Source: Aeromonas popoffii (lineage in GTDB: Bacteria; Pseudomonadota; Gammaproteobacteria; Enterobacterales; Aeromonadaceae). Taken from it: DNA of 64,000 nt. Of this stretch, positions 44,974-53,873 are shown piece after piece (the first letter of the stretch is position 1; every line of letters begins with the position of its first letter). Both the position numbers and the translations under genes were made by a program. The stretch spans positions 147,523 to 211,522 of the forward strand of contig NZ_CDBI01000091.1 in the NCBI RefSeq assembly GCF_000820025.1, read 5' to 3'. The notes beneath the pieces are model-generated. The model saw only the letters and a program-made list of their open reading frames with translations. It had not been told where the DNA came from and made no database searches.

Positions 44974-47900
44974 ATGCTTAAATATATATGTACATCATTA
45001 TTTTTTTGCCTGATAGCGGTCATGCCGGCTATCGCAACAAATAGTTACTCTGATGATACTGAACTTTTTATCTATGACTTCTCAAAGGCGGGTGATTTTA
45101 GGCCAAAGATACTTATTATTTTTGATAATTCTGGTAGTATGAGTCAAACCATGGAGGTAGTGAAAGAAGAGTATAATCCTCTGACAAATTATGCTGCATT
45201 AAACCTGGACCCTGATAGCGCCAATACTAAAAAATACATATATTACTCTACTGATGGTACTGTCCCCGTTATTACCAGTACAAAGCGATTCTCTGATAAA
45301 ATAAATGCCTGTGATTCTTCAAAAACGCCACTGAGCAATATAGGGTATTTTCAATCTCAGGTTTGGAGTTATTTATTTTCAAGTTTTAATAATAGTAAGG
45401 TGCCACGGCAAGGCTCCTGGGTTTCAGTTTCCCCTTATGTTGAAAATGAAATTTATTTGGTTGACTGCAAGCAGGATATTACAGTTAGAAATACAGCAAA
45501 CCCATTTACTGGAACTTTACCAGTAGGCAGTATTACCACAGGCTACCCTATAAATAAAACAGCTAATAACTCAGGTGTTTGGTACTATACAGCTAATGTT
45601 GCCAATGCTGCTTCGGGTAGTAATACTAGTGTGACGCTTTACTCTGCTAACTACCTTCGCTGGTATTATGGCCCTACAGGTTATAGTATTCAATCTCGCC
45701 TTAAAATTGCCAAGGATGCGGTAAAGGGAATTATCTCATCAACTCCAGGCGTTGATTTTGGATTGGCTGTATATAACTTCAATGATAGTAATGGTGGCAA
45801 GAACGGTGGGCGTGTAGTTAGACGAATACTGAGTAATGAGGAAGATATGGGAGGAGGGGTGACAGCTGAGCAAAACCTATTATCAACAATAGACAATCTT
45901 GGCGCTGAAACAAACACCCCATTGTGTGAGACATTATATGAAGCATACCGTTTATTTGGTGGTCAGAGCGTTTTTTATGGTGACGATGATAGTTCACGTA
46001 AACCGGTAAGAGATACGTTAGCGGAAAATCCTCTAGGAACCTATAAGTCACCTTATGACAAGTGCTCTAATAATGGATATGTTATTTATATTACTGATGG
46101 TGAACCAACACAAGACACAGCAGCAAATACATTAGTCCAAGGTCTTATAAATACCCTTAGTAGTGACGAGAAAGCTGCTTATGGTACGACAGTTGGTTAT
46201 GGGTCTAGTGGGAGTAAAAGCTATTTGGCTGCTCTTGCTGGGTATATGAAACACAAGGATGTTAATAGTGGTTCACCTGGCGTACAAACCGTGACTACCT
46301 TTACTGTAGGGTTTGGTGATGATGCTGTCAGCGGAGCTGGAAACCTGTTGGCTGAGACAGCCCGCCGTGGTGGTGGAACTTATTATCCAGCGACAGATTC
46401 AACTGCATTAACTCAGGCTTTGAAGTCATCTTTATTAGCTATTTTGCGGATTAACACATCGCTAGTTTCTCCAGCTATTGCAACCAATAACTTTGACCGC
46501 ACACGTAGTCTGAACAATATTTACTATGCCATGTTTGAGCCTGATTCAGGACCGCGCTGGAAAGGTAATCTCAAAAAGCTGATGTTTTCAAATAAAGGAT
46601 ATGTTGTAGACGTCAATGATCTGCCCGCAATTAAAGCCGATGGTTCAATAATTGAGAGTGCGCAAACCTATTGGTCAAATGAACGTGATGGGAATGTTGT
46701 GGTTAAAGGGGGGGCGCAAGCTATGTTGGCAGATAAACCCTCAAGAAATTTATATGTTGTTAATCGTTCCCAAGTAAGATTGGATACTCTTAATCGAACA
46801 AGTCTGGAAAGTATTGCAGGTAGTGCCTCTGTATTGAACACTCATCTGAAAGTGGCTGACTCAACGGAGGCAGATACATTGATTAACTGGACTCGTGGGG
46901 TTGATGTTGACGATGAGGATTTTGATACAACGACTACGACTCGCCGTTTTATTCTTGGTGATCCGTTGCATTCCCGACCACTCGTTATTAACTATGGCCC
47001 ACCCTCTGGTAATTTAAATGATAGCCCTGACTTGAGGGTTATTATGGGGACCAATGCTGGTTTCTTGCATATGTTCAAAGACTCAGGAGTTAGTATTGAT
47101 GAAAGTTGGGCTATCATTCCATATGAATTCATGGGGAATCAGCAAGATCTTAGAAAAAATGTGGAATCGTCAAGCCACATCTATGGAGTTGATTCTTCAC
47201 CCGTCGCATTAATTAAGGATGCAAATAATAACGGCGTGATTAAGTCTTCTGAGGGGGACTTTGCTTGGTTGTTTATGGGGTTGAGAGGAGGGGGGAAGAG
47301 TTACTACGCATTTAATATATCAAACCCAGATGTGCCAGCTTTGAAGTGGAGTATCAATAGTCAGACTGCTGGTTTTAGCCAGTTAGGGCAGACTTGGTCG
47401 GTACCAGAAGTCGCTTTTGTTCCTGGTATTACTGATCCTGTTCTGATCTTTGCTGGGGGTTATGATCTTAACAAAAGTAGTATCGGCTTGGGAGTGAGTG
47501 ATGGCTCCGGTGCAGGCATCTATATGGTAAATGCTAATACTGGAGCTTTGATTTTCAGTGTAACCCCTGCGTCAGGTTCCATAATTAATCTGAGCATGCC
47601 TGAGATGGCAGATAGCATGCCTGGTACTGTTGCTACGTTGGATAGTGATGGTGATGGAAAAACAGATAGAATTTATGCTGGTGATACTGGTGGTAATATC
47701 TGGCGGGTAGATCTTCCTTCTGCCAACAAGGCTGACTGGAGTGCTTTCAAGTTTGCTAGCTTGGGCTCTGATTCTGTGCAGGGGGCGGATCGCCGGTTCT
47801 TTACTCAACCAGTCATTGTTCGTACCCTTAACAAGGAAGTGACCCGAACGATAGTAAATGGGAAGGATCAATATACTTATAAGGAACGCCCATTTGATGC

Positions 47901-48576
47901 CGTACTGATTGGTAGTGGAGATCGTAACAGGCCATCTTCTGAGTCTACTGTTCAGAATGCCTACTTCATGCTGCGAGATTATAATGTGGTGGCCAAGAAT
48001 TATAAAACCAATACCCCGACTGCATTAGTTGTTTCTGATCTCTATGATGTGACCAACGATCCTTTTGTTGGGAAGGCAACTGATTCAGAAATATTAAATA
48101 TGAGAGCTGCAATAACTAGTAAAAAGGGATGGGTTTACTGGTTAAATGAAGCTGGGGAGAAATCGATGGGTGCTGGAGTTGTATTGCAAGGAAAGCTTTA
48201 CTTTACTTCATTCCTGCCTCAGGTTCAGTCATTTCAAGAGTGTACAATCCAATCGATAGGGGCCATGCGTCAATATATGATTGATATGCATTATGGTACT
48301 ACATTTCGGTACGTTATTGACCAAGATGGAAATGAAACGCCAGTCCGTTATGTAGAAGTTAACAATAAAGTTGCAGACGACCTTGTTGTTCATGCTGGTG
48401 ATGATTCCAAAGTTCGCATTATTGGTGGTGCTCCAGGCGAAGAGGTTATCCTGAAGGATGAAGGCAAGGGTGAGCCTGAGCGTTGTACTGCTGAGGGAGA
48501 ATGTTCCCAAGGTGCTGATGAGGCTGAAATGGACATGGCACCCAAGAAAATATATATATATGAAGGAGTGCAATAA
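44974..48576 (+). CDS. pilY1: Type IV pilus tip protein PilY1
   Basis: Large secreted protein at the pilus tip, used for assembly, adhesion and surface sensing. The 1200-residue precursor has a signal peptide ending VMPAIA. A von Willebrand A domain follows (about 40-500) with the MIDAS motif DNSGSMS (about 53-59). The C-terminal seven-bladed propeller (about 620-1080) contains FILGDPLHSRPLV and two calcium-loop candidates, DANNNGVIKSSEGD and DSDGDGKTDRIYAGD. The latter corresponds to the Ca site of Pseudomonas PilY1. The C-terminus has an acidic tail. Very AT-rich. Confidence 0.9.
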   Translation: MLKYICTSLFFCLIAVMPAIATNSYSDDTELFIYDFSKAGDFRPKILIIFDNSGSMSQTMEVVKEEYNPLTNYAALNLDPDSANTKKYIYYSTDGTVPVITSTKRFSDKINACDSSKTPLSNIGYFQSQVWSYLFSSFNNSKVPRQGSWVSVSPYVENEIYLVDCKQDITVRNTANPFTGTLPVGSITTGYPINKTANNSGVWYYTANVANAASGSNTSVTLYSANYLRWYYGPTGYSIQSRLKIAKDAVKGIISSTPGVDFGLAVYNFNDSNGGKNGGRVVRRILSNEEDMGGGVTAEQNLLSTIDNLGAETNTPLCETLYEAYRLFGGQSVFYGDDDSSRKPVRDTLAENPLGTYKSPYDKCSNNGYVIYITDGEPTQDTAANTLVQGLINTLSSDEKAAYGTTVGYGSSGSKSYLAALAGYMKHKDVNSGSPGVQTVTTFTVGFGDDAVSGAGNLLAETARRGGGTYYPATDSTALTQALKSSLLAILRINTSLVSPAIATNNFDRTRSLNNIYYAMFEPDSGPRWKGNLKKLMFSNKGYVVDVNDLPAIKADGSIIESAQTYWSNERDGNVVVKGGAQAMLADKPSRNLYVVNRSQVRLDTLNRTSLESIAGSASVLNTHLKVADSTEADTLINWTRGVDVDDEDFDTTTTTRRFILGDPLHSRPLVINYGPPSGNLNDSPDLRVIMGTNAGFLHMFKDSGVSIDESWAIIPYEFMGNQQDLRKNVESSSHIYGVDSSPVALIKDANNNGVIKSSEGDFAWLFMGLRGGGKSYYAFNISNPDVPALKWSINSQTAGFSQLGQTWSVPEVAFVPGITDPVLIFAGGYDLNKSSIGLGVSDGSGAGIYMVNANTGALIFSVTPASGSIINLSMPEMADSMPGTVATLDSDGDGKTDRIYAGDTGGNIWRVDLPSANKADWSAFKFASLGSDSVQGADRRFFTQPVIVRTLNKEVTRTIVNGKDQYTYKERPFDAVLIGSGDRNRPSSESTVQNAYFMLRDYNVVAKNYKTNTPTALVVSDLYDVTNDPFVGKATDSEILNMRAAITSKKGWVYWLNEAGEKSMGAGVVLQGKLYFTSFLPQVQSFQECTIQSIGAMRQYMIDMHYGTTFRYVIDQDGNETPVRYVEVNNKVADDLVVHAGDDSKVRIIGGAPGEEVILKDEGKGEPERCTAEGECSQGADEAEMDMAPKKIYIYEGVQ

Positions 48577-48854
48577 TGAACGCTGTATATGGACTATTCG
48601 TACTTCATTTATCCTTTTCTGTCATGGCCGCGGATATAAAGTGCTATGTAGAATTGGATAATGGGAAAAAAGTGGTGTTGCAGAGTCCAGTGAAAGGTAG
48701 TAATCAATCAGAGATTTATCAGCACTTTAAAAAGAAAGGGTTTGAATATAATGGTAAGATAAGCAAGGTGAAGGAGGTCTTGGAATGTGTGGCTGTAAGT
48801 AGTCCATTTAGTTTGGATGCAGCTTTACACCAAGAAAAAATTCAGCCTCGTTGA
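48576..48854 (+). CDS. Small exported protein of the pil operon
   Basis: A 92-residue protein with a signal peptide (MNAVYGLFVLHLSFSVMAA). The start overlaps the pilY1 stop (TAATG). The mature part has two cysteines (DIKCYVEL, VLECVAV) and is lysine-rich, with no domain I recognise. Position after pilY1 matches that of Pseudomonas pilY2, but I see no clear sequence likeness. A role in pilus assembly or PilY1 handling is inferred only from coupling. Confidence 0.65.
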   Translation: MNAVYGLFVLHLSFSVMAADIKCYVELDNGKKVVLQSPVKGSNQSEIYQHFKKKGFEYNGKISKVKEVLECVAVSSPFSLDAALHQEKIQPR

Positions 48855-48857
48855 TGT

Positions 48858-49355
48858 TCATGGGCATACAGTGGCCTGAGGTGAGCTGGAGCTGCGACCT
48901 GATTGGGCTGTGACAAGGTTTATTTTGAATTGTCCTGTTTCACATAAGGAAAGGGTTGCATTAGTGCCTATACTCGTGCCATCCAAACTATAAGTGGTGG
49001 AAATTCTATTTGCTGTCGCAGTGATCCCGTCAGCCAACTGCTGGCTACTTGATAGTAATGTTTCTCCTGAATTAAGTTCATTGTTATTATTACTGTCTAT
49101 GAAGACGAGATAGTAGGTCGGATTATTTTGCACACATTTATTTGATGCATCGGCTAAACAAGCGGTTACCGTTTGCTGATTGTCAATCGCTTGTGAGCGG
49201 GCAAATCTCATATGCTTTAACAGCATTTGTGATTGAAATGACAGGCTATTCTCACTGAGCAGGCTCTTGAGGGAGGGGATACCTATCCCAAGAAGAATAA
49301 CCAGTAATGAAATCGTGATCATCAGTTCTAACAGGGTAAATCCGTTATTTTTCAT
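48858..49355 (-). CDS. fimT: FimT/GspH-family pseudopilin
   Basis: Minor pilin-like protein convergent with the pil operon. I start at the ATG at 49355 (MKNNGFTLLELMITISLLVIL), with AGGT upstream; an ATG 24 bases earlier is also possible. The 165-residue prepilin has the cleavage motif NG-FTLLELMI and the GspH/FimT segment RFARSQAIDNQQTVTACL. Proteins of this family prime pili, and FimT binds DNA in natural transformation in some bacteria. The C-terminus is serine-rich with a cysteine near the end. Confidence 0.85.
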   Translation of the reverse strand: MKNNGFTLLELMITISLLVILLGIGIPSLKSLLSENSLSFQSQMLLKHMRFARSQAIDNQQTVTACLADASNKCVQNNPTYYLVFIDSNNNNELNSGETLLSSSQQLADGITATANRISTTYSLDGTSIGTNATLSLCETGQFKINLVTAQSGRSSSSPQATVCP

Positions 49356-49500
49356 ATGAACCTGAATATGTCGTTCCATGAATCTCTACAGCTTATCCCC
49401 CCTGGGGCCTGCTGTCACACAGAACTCCTGACTTGAACTGGCAGATTGCCCCCCTTTTCTTTATCATTCCCCATCATTTTTGATTTTAAGATGCATTGCC

Positions 49501-51123
49501 ATGGCAAAAGCCCTCTCTCTGATGCTTGCCCAGTTGAATCTGACGGTAGGCGCCATCGAAGATAACACTGACAACGTGCTCGCTGCGGCTGCTCAGGCCG
49601 AGCAGCAAGGTGCTGATCTGCTGGTCTGCTCCGAGCTGGCCCTGACCGGCTATCCACCGGAAGATCTGCTGCTGCGTGCCGATCTGATGATTCGGGTCGA
49701 TGCCGCACTGGCTCGTATTGCCGAATGGCAGGGAAACTGTGCCATTTTGGTGGGACATCCCTGGCGTGAAGGAGAGGCTCTCTACAATGCGGCTTCCCTC
49801 TATGAGCACGGCAAGCTGATTGCTCGTTACTTCAAGCAGGACTTGCCCAACTACGGTGTGTTTGACGAGAAGCGTTACTTCACCGCTGCCACTGAGACCT
49901 GCGTGGTGCCGTTCCGTGGTCACAAGCTGGGGCTGCTCATCTGTGAAGACTTGTGGCAACCGGGCCCGGCGCTGGCCGCCAAGGCAGCGGGAGCCGAGCT
50001 GCTGCTCACCATCAATGCCTCGCCCTACGATCAGGAGAAACCCTGGATCCGCCATGAGCTGATGACGACACGCTGTCAGCAGACAGGTTTGCCGCTGGTG
50101 TATCTCAATCAGGTGTGTGGCCAGGACGAGCTGATCTTCGACGGTTGTTCCAAGGTGTTCAACGGTCAGGGCGAGCTGACCCACAAGTTGGCCCCCTTCG
50201 CCGAAGAGCTAGCGCTAGTGCGCTTTGCCAATGGTGAACCGGTGAAAGAGTGTGAACCGGCTGCCCCGCTCGATCCTTTGGCCGAGACCTATCAGGCGCT
50301 GGTGCTGGCGGTGCGTGACTACATCACCAAGAACGGCTTCCAGGGCGCAGTGCTGGGTCTCTCCGGCGGGATCGATTCCGCCTTGACGCTGGCCATCGCG
50401 GCCGACGCCATCGGGGCCGACAAGGTGCAGGCAGTGATGATGCCGTTTCGCTACACCGCCCAGATGAGTGTGGAAGATGCCAAGGAGCAGGCCGAGCGAA
50501 TGGGGGTGGAGTTCAACATCATCTCCATCGAGCCCATGTTCGAAGGCTTTATGACCCAGCTGGCGCCGCTGTTTGAAGGCACCGCCCGCGACACTACCGA
50601 AGAGAACCTGCAGGCGCGCTGCCGCGGTGTGCTGCTGATGGCGCTCTCCAACAAGCGTCGCCGCATCGTGTTGACTACCGGCAACAAGAGCGAGATGGCG
50701 GTCGGCTACGCCACCCTGTACGGTGACATGGCGGGCGGTTTCGACGTGCTGAAAGATGTGCCCAAGACGCTGGTCTTCAAATTGTGCGAATATCGCAACT
50801 TGGTCGATTATGTGATCCCGCAGCGGGTCATCGATCGTCCCCCTTCGGCAGAACTTGCGCCAGACCAAGTGGATCAAGACAGCCTTCCCCCCTATGACAT
50901 CCTGGATGCCATCCTCAAGCGTTACGTTGAAGAGGATGCTTCGGTCGCCGATCTGGTGGCGGAAGGCTTCGAGGAGGCTGTGGTGCGCAAGGTGATCCGG
51001 CTGGTGGATCTCAACGAATACAAGCGCCGTCAGGCCGCCGTCGGGCCCCGTATCACGGCCCGCAACTTTGGTAAGGATCGCCGTTACCCCATTACGTCGG
51101 GGTTTGGCAAACAGAACTGGTAA
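49501..51123 (+). CDS. nadE: Glutamine-dependent NAD+ synthetase NadE
   Basis: Amidates deamido-NAD+ with glutamine. I use ATG 49501 (MAKALSLMLAQLNLTVG), giving 540 residues. The N-terminal nitrilase-fold glutaminase (about 1-255) has the Glu of CSELALTGYPPEDL and the catalytic Cys in LGLLICEDLW. The synthetase domain (about 270-540) has the ATP motif LGLSGGIDSAL and TTGNKSEMAVGY. It is followed after nine bases by glnB, so P-II signalling may be linked to NAD synthesis by cotranscription. Confidence 0.95.
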   Translation: MAKALSLMLAQLNLTVGAIEDNTDNVLAAAAQAEQQGADLLVCSELALTGYPPEDLLLRADLMIRVDAALARIAEWQGNCAILVGHPWREGEALYNAASLYEHGKLIARYFKQDLPNYGVFDEKRYFTAATETCVVPFRGHKLGLLICEDLWQPGPALAAKAAGAELLLTINASPYDQEKPWIRHELMTTRCQQTGLPLVYLNQVCGQDELIFDGCSKVFNGQGELTHKLAPFAEELALVRFANGEPVKECEPAAPLDPLAETYQALVLAVRDYITKNGFQGAVLGLSGGIDSALTLAIAADAIGADKVQAVMMPFRYTAQMSVEDAKEQAERMGVEFNIISIEPMFEGFMTQLAPLFEGTARDTTEENLQARCRGVLLMALSNKRRRIVLTTGNKSEMAVGYATLYGDMAGGFDVLKDVPKTLVFKLCEYRNLVDYVIPQRVIDRPPSAELAPDQVDQDSLPPYDILDAILKRYVEEDASVADLVAEGFEEAVVRKVIRLVDLNEYKRRQAAVGPRITARNFGKDRRYPITSGFGKQNW

Positions 51124-51518
<395 letters not shown>

Positions 51519-51523
51519 TTCAG

Positions 51524-52126
51524 ATGTCATGGATGCGCCTCTTCGTGGCTGCGGGCCTGTTGATTAGCCTGACCGCCTGCAGTACCCGGCCGCCGGCCCA
51601 GCCAGAGAACCTGTGCCAGATCTTTCGGGAAAAACCCGAGTGGCACAAGGCGGCACTCAAGATGAACGAGACGTGGGGCACACCGATCCCGGTGGTGATG
51701 GCCATGATGTATCAGGAGTCCTCCTTCGTGCATGACGCCCAGCCGCCGATGGGGTACTTCCTCTTCATCCCGACCGGGCGGGCCAGTTCCGCGTATGGTT
51801 ATGCCCAGGTGAAAGATGAAACATGGGACGATTACCAGCGGGAAACCGGCAATAGCTGGAGCAGCCGCGACGACTTTGCTGACGCCATCGATTTCATGGG
51901 CTGGTACACTAACAAGGCCCAGCGGCTGAACGGCACCTCCAAGTGGGATGCCTATGGCCAGTACCTCAACTATCACGAAGGGTGGGGTGGCTACCGGCGC
52001 GGCAGCTACCGCAGCAAGGGGTGGTTGATGAAGACCTCCCGCAAGGTAGAGGCTCGTGCCCAGCGCTACGGCGCCCAGTATCGACAATGCAAGGATCAGC
52101 TCTCCAGCGGGGGCTGGTTCTGGTAA
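51524..52126 (+). CDS. Lipoprotein with transglycosylase SLT-like domain
   Basis: Probable outer-membrane lipoprotein acting on peptidoglycan. From ATG 51524 it has 200 residues (MSWMRLFVAAGLL) with lipobox ISLTACST. The lysozyme-like domain has the catalytic-type glutamate in MYQESSF (about residue 68) and GYAQVKDETWDDYQ, the usual SLT second motif. A third motif, YLNYHEGWGGY, corresponds to AYNxG-type sequences. An in-frame ATG nine bases later would also give a lipoprotein. It lies 52 bases after glnB and 18 before luxS. Confidence 0.8.
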   Translation: MSWMRLFVAAGLLISLTACSTRPPAQPENLCQIFREKPEWHKAALKMNETWGTPIPVVMAMMYQESSFVHDAQPPMGYFLFIPTGRASSAYGYAQVKDETWDDYQRETGNSWSSRDDFADAIDFMGWYTNKAQRLNGTSKWDAYGQYLNYHEGWGGYRRGSYRSKGWLMKTSRKVEARAQRYGAQYRQCKDQLSSGGWFW

Positions 52127-52144
52127 CCAAATCAGGAGTCAGAA

Positions 52145-52654
52145 ATGCCGTTATTGGACAGTTTTACCGTTGACCACACCCGCATGGAAGCCCCTGCGGT
52201 ACGCGTGGCCAAGACCATGCAGACCCCGAACAAGGACACCATTACCGTGTTCGATCTGCGTTTCTGCGTGCCGAACCAGGAGATCCTCTCCGAGCGCGGT
52301 ATCCATACGCTGGAGCACCTGTTCGCCGGTTTTATGCGGGATCACCTGAACGGCAACGGCGTGGAGATCATCGACATCTCCCCCATGGGTTGCCGTACCG
52401 GTTTCTACATGAGCCTGATTGGTGCTCCTGACGAAGCCCGTGTTGGCGCAGCCTGGCAGGCCGCCATGAGCGACGTGCTTACTGTGCAGGATCAGGCCAA
52501 GATCCCCGAGCTGAACGAGTATCAGTGCGGCACCTACAGCATGCACTCGCTGGAAGAGGCGCACGCCATTGCTCGCCATGTGCTGGAGCGCGGCGTTGGC
52601 GTCAACCACAACGACGAGCTGGCCCTGCCGGAAGAGAAGTTGAAAAGCCTCTGA
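52145..52654 (+). CDS. luxS: S-ribosylhomocysteine lyase LuxS
   Basis: Cleaves S-ribosylhomocysteine to homocysteine and DPD, the precursor of autoinducer AI-2. The 169-residue protein has the metal-binding [10 protein letters not shown] (His, Glu, His), MGCRTGFYM with the catalytic Cys (about 84), and [15 protein letters not shown] with the third metal ligand. It begins behind CAGGAGTC and ends at a terminator. Confidence 0.97.
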   Translation: MPLLDSFTVDHTRMEAPAVRVAKTMQTPNKDTITVFDLRFCVPNQEILSERGIHTLEHLFAGFMRDHLNGNGVEIIDISPMGCRTGFYMSLIGAPDEARVGAAWQAAMSDVLTVQDQAKIPELNEYQCGTYSMHSLEEAHAIARHVLERGVGVNHNDELALPEEKLKSL

Positions 52655-52672
52655 GGTTAGTGTTGCAACGAT

Positions 52673-52703
52673 GAAAAAGGCCGGTCATTGACCGGCCTTT
52701 TTG
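52673..52703. terminator. Bidirectional terminator between luxS and the diguanylate cyclase gene
   Basis: AAAAAGGCCGGTC-AT-TGACCGGCCTTTTT is a long perfect stem with A and T tracts on both sides. Confidence 0.93.
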
Positions 52704-52716
52704 TTGCCAGGAAGGA

Positions 52717-53739
52717 TCAGGAGGGCAGTGGCATCACGCGGTTGCGGCCCAGCTCCTTGGCCTTGTAGAGCAGCTTGTCGGTACGTTCGACTAGGGCATC
52801 GCCCGTCTCCTGGCCATTATACTCGCCTACCCCGAACGAGGCCGTGATATGGTCGATGCGGCGGCCGGACTTGCGATCCAGAATGGACATTTTCTCGATG
52901 GCCCGGCGCAGGCTCTCGGCCATTTGGCGGCTCAGGGCCAGGCTACGCATGGGTACCAGCAGGGCAAACTCCTCGCCACCGAGCCGGTAGGCGGTGACAC
53001 CCTCCTTGCAGGTTTCCCGCAGTCGCTTGCTGAAGGCGCGCAATACCTGATCCCCCAGCAGGTGGCCATATTCGTCGTTGAAGTTCTTGAAGCGGTCTAT
53101 GTCTGACAAAATGAGCGAGAAGGGCCGCTTGCTACGGATCAGGCCGTCTATCTCCAGATCGAAGGCGCGCCGATTGAGCAGTGAGGTGAGGGCATCCTCG
53201 TTAGCCAGCTTGCGAGTCTCATTCAGTGTCTCACGCAGCTCCTTGATCTCCTTCTCGGCGTTACTGAGCTGATTGCGAAAATGCATGGTCGACATGCGAA
53301 TATCTCGCGACTCGCGTACCAGATCCCGCAAGATACCCATGGTATCCTCCAGGCTAAGCCCCTCATCGTCGATGAGGCTTAGTCGATCGAAGCTCTTGTC
53401 GAGTATCTCCTGGAACATGCCGGTGTCGGAGATGGCGTCCTGCATGGTATGGCCGAGCTCGTTGGCCATGGCGGCCAGACTGAGTTTCATCGCTTCCATC
53501 TGCTGCTCGTCCTGGGCGGCGAGATGCTGGTGATAGAGCCGTTCACAGGTGATGAGAGAGCAGGTGCCCTGTAGCTTGATGGCCTGTTCGATAGCCTGAT
53601 TGAGCTCGGGCATGCTGGCGGCCACATAGTTATACCAAAGGGTGTAATTATCCGGTGTCGTGGGAATTTGATACTTGATCATCAGGGGAACCGCCTGCTT
53701 CAGATAGGCGGCAGATTGGGCAAACGAGTCCTTGCTCAT
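52717..53739 (-). CDS. Diguanylate cyclase (GGDEF protein)
   Basis: Makes cyclic di-GMP. The 340-residue cytosolic protein has an N-terminal helical domain (about 1-170) of a kind often found before GGDEF, with a predicted coiled coil near 140-180 (NAEKEIKELRETLNETRKL). The GGDEF domain (about 180-335) contains DALTSLLNRRAF, LSDIDRFKNFNDEYGH and the active loop RLGGEEFALLVP. The RxxD inhibitory site expected five residues before GGEEF is replaced by CKEG, so product inhibition is probably absent. It is convergent with luxS. Confidence 0.9.
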   Translation of the reverse strand: MSKDSFAQSAAYLKQAVPLMIKYQIPTTPDNYTLWYNYVAASMPELNQAIEQAIKLQGTCSLITCERLYHQHLAAQDEQQMEAMKLSLAAMANELGHTMQDAISDTGMFQEILDKSFDRLSLIDDEGLSLEDTMGILRDLVRESRDIRMSTMHFRNQLSNAEKEIKELRETLNETRKLANEDALTSLLNRRAFDLEIDGLIRSKRPFSLILSDIDRFKNFNDEYGHLLGDQVLRAFSKRLRETCKEGVTAYRLGGEEFALLVPMRSLALSRQMAESLRRAIEKMSILDRKSGRRIDHITASFGVGEYNGQETGDALVERTDKLLYKAKELGRNRVMPLPS

Positions 53740-53873
53740 GAGTTCCGTGTCTCATCATGACTGCAAACTTTGCATAGTATGACAGAGAGATTGGCCAAAA
53801 GGCAGCCGATGGATGCCATTAGCTCCCCCCTTCGATATAATGTCTGCGTTATTACCTACCCTAAGGCCTGCTT

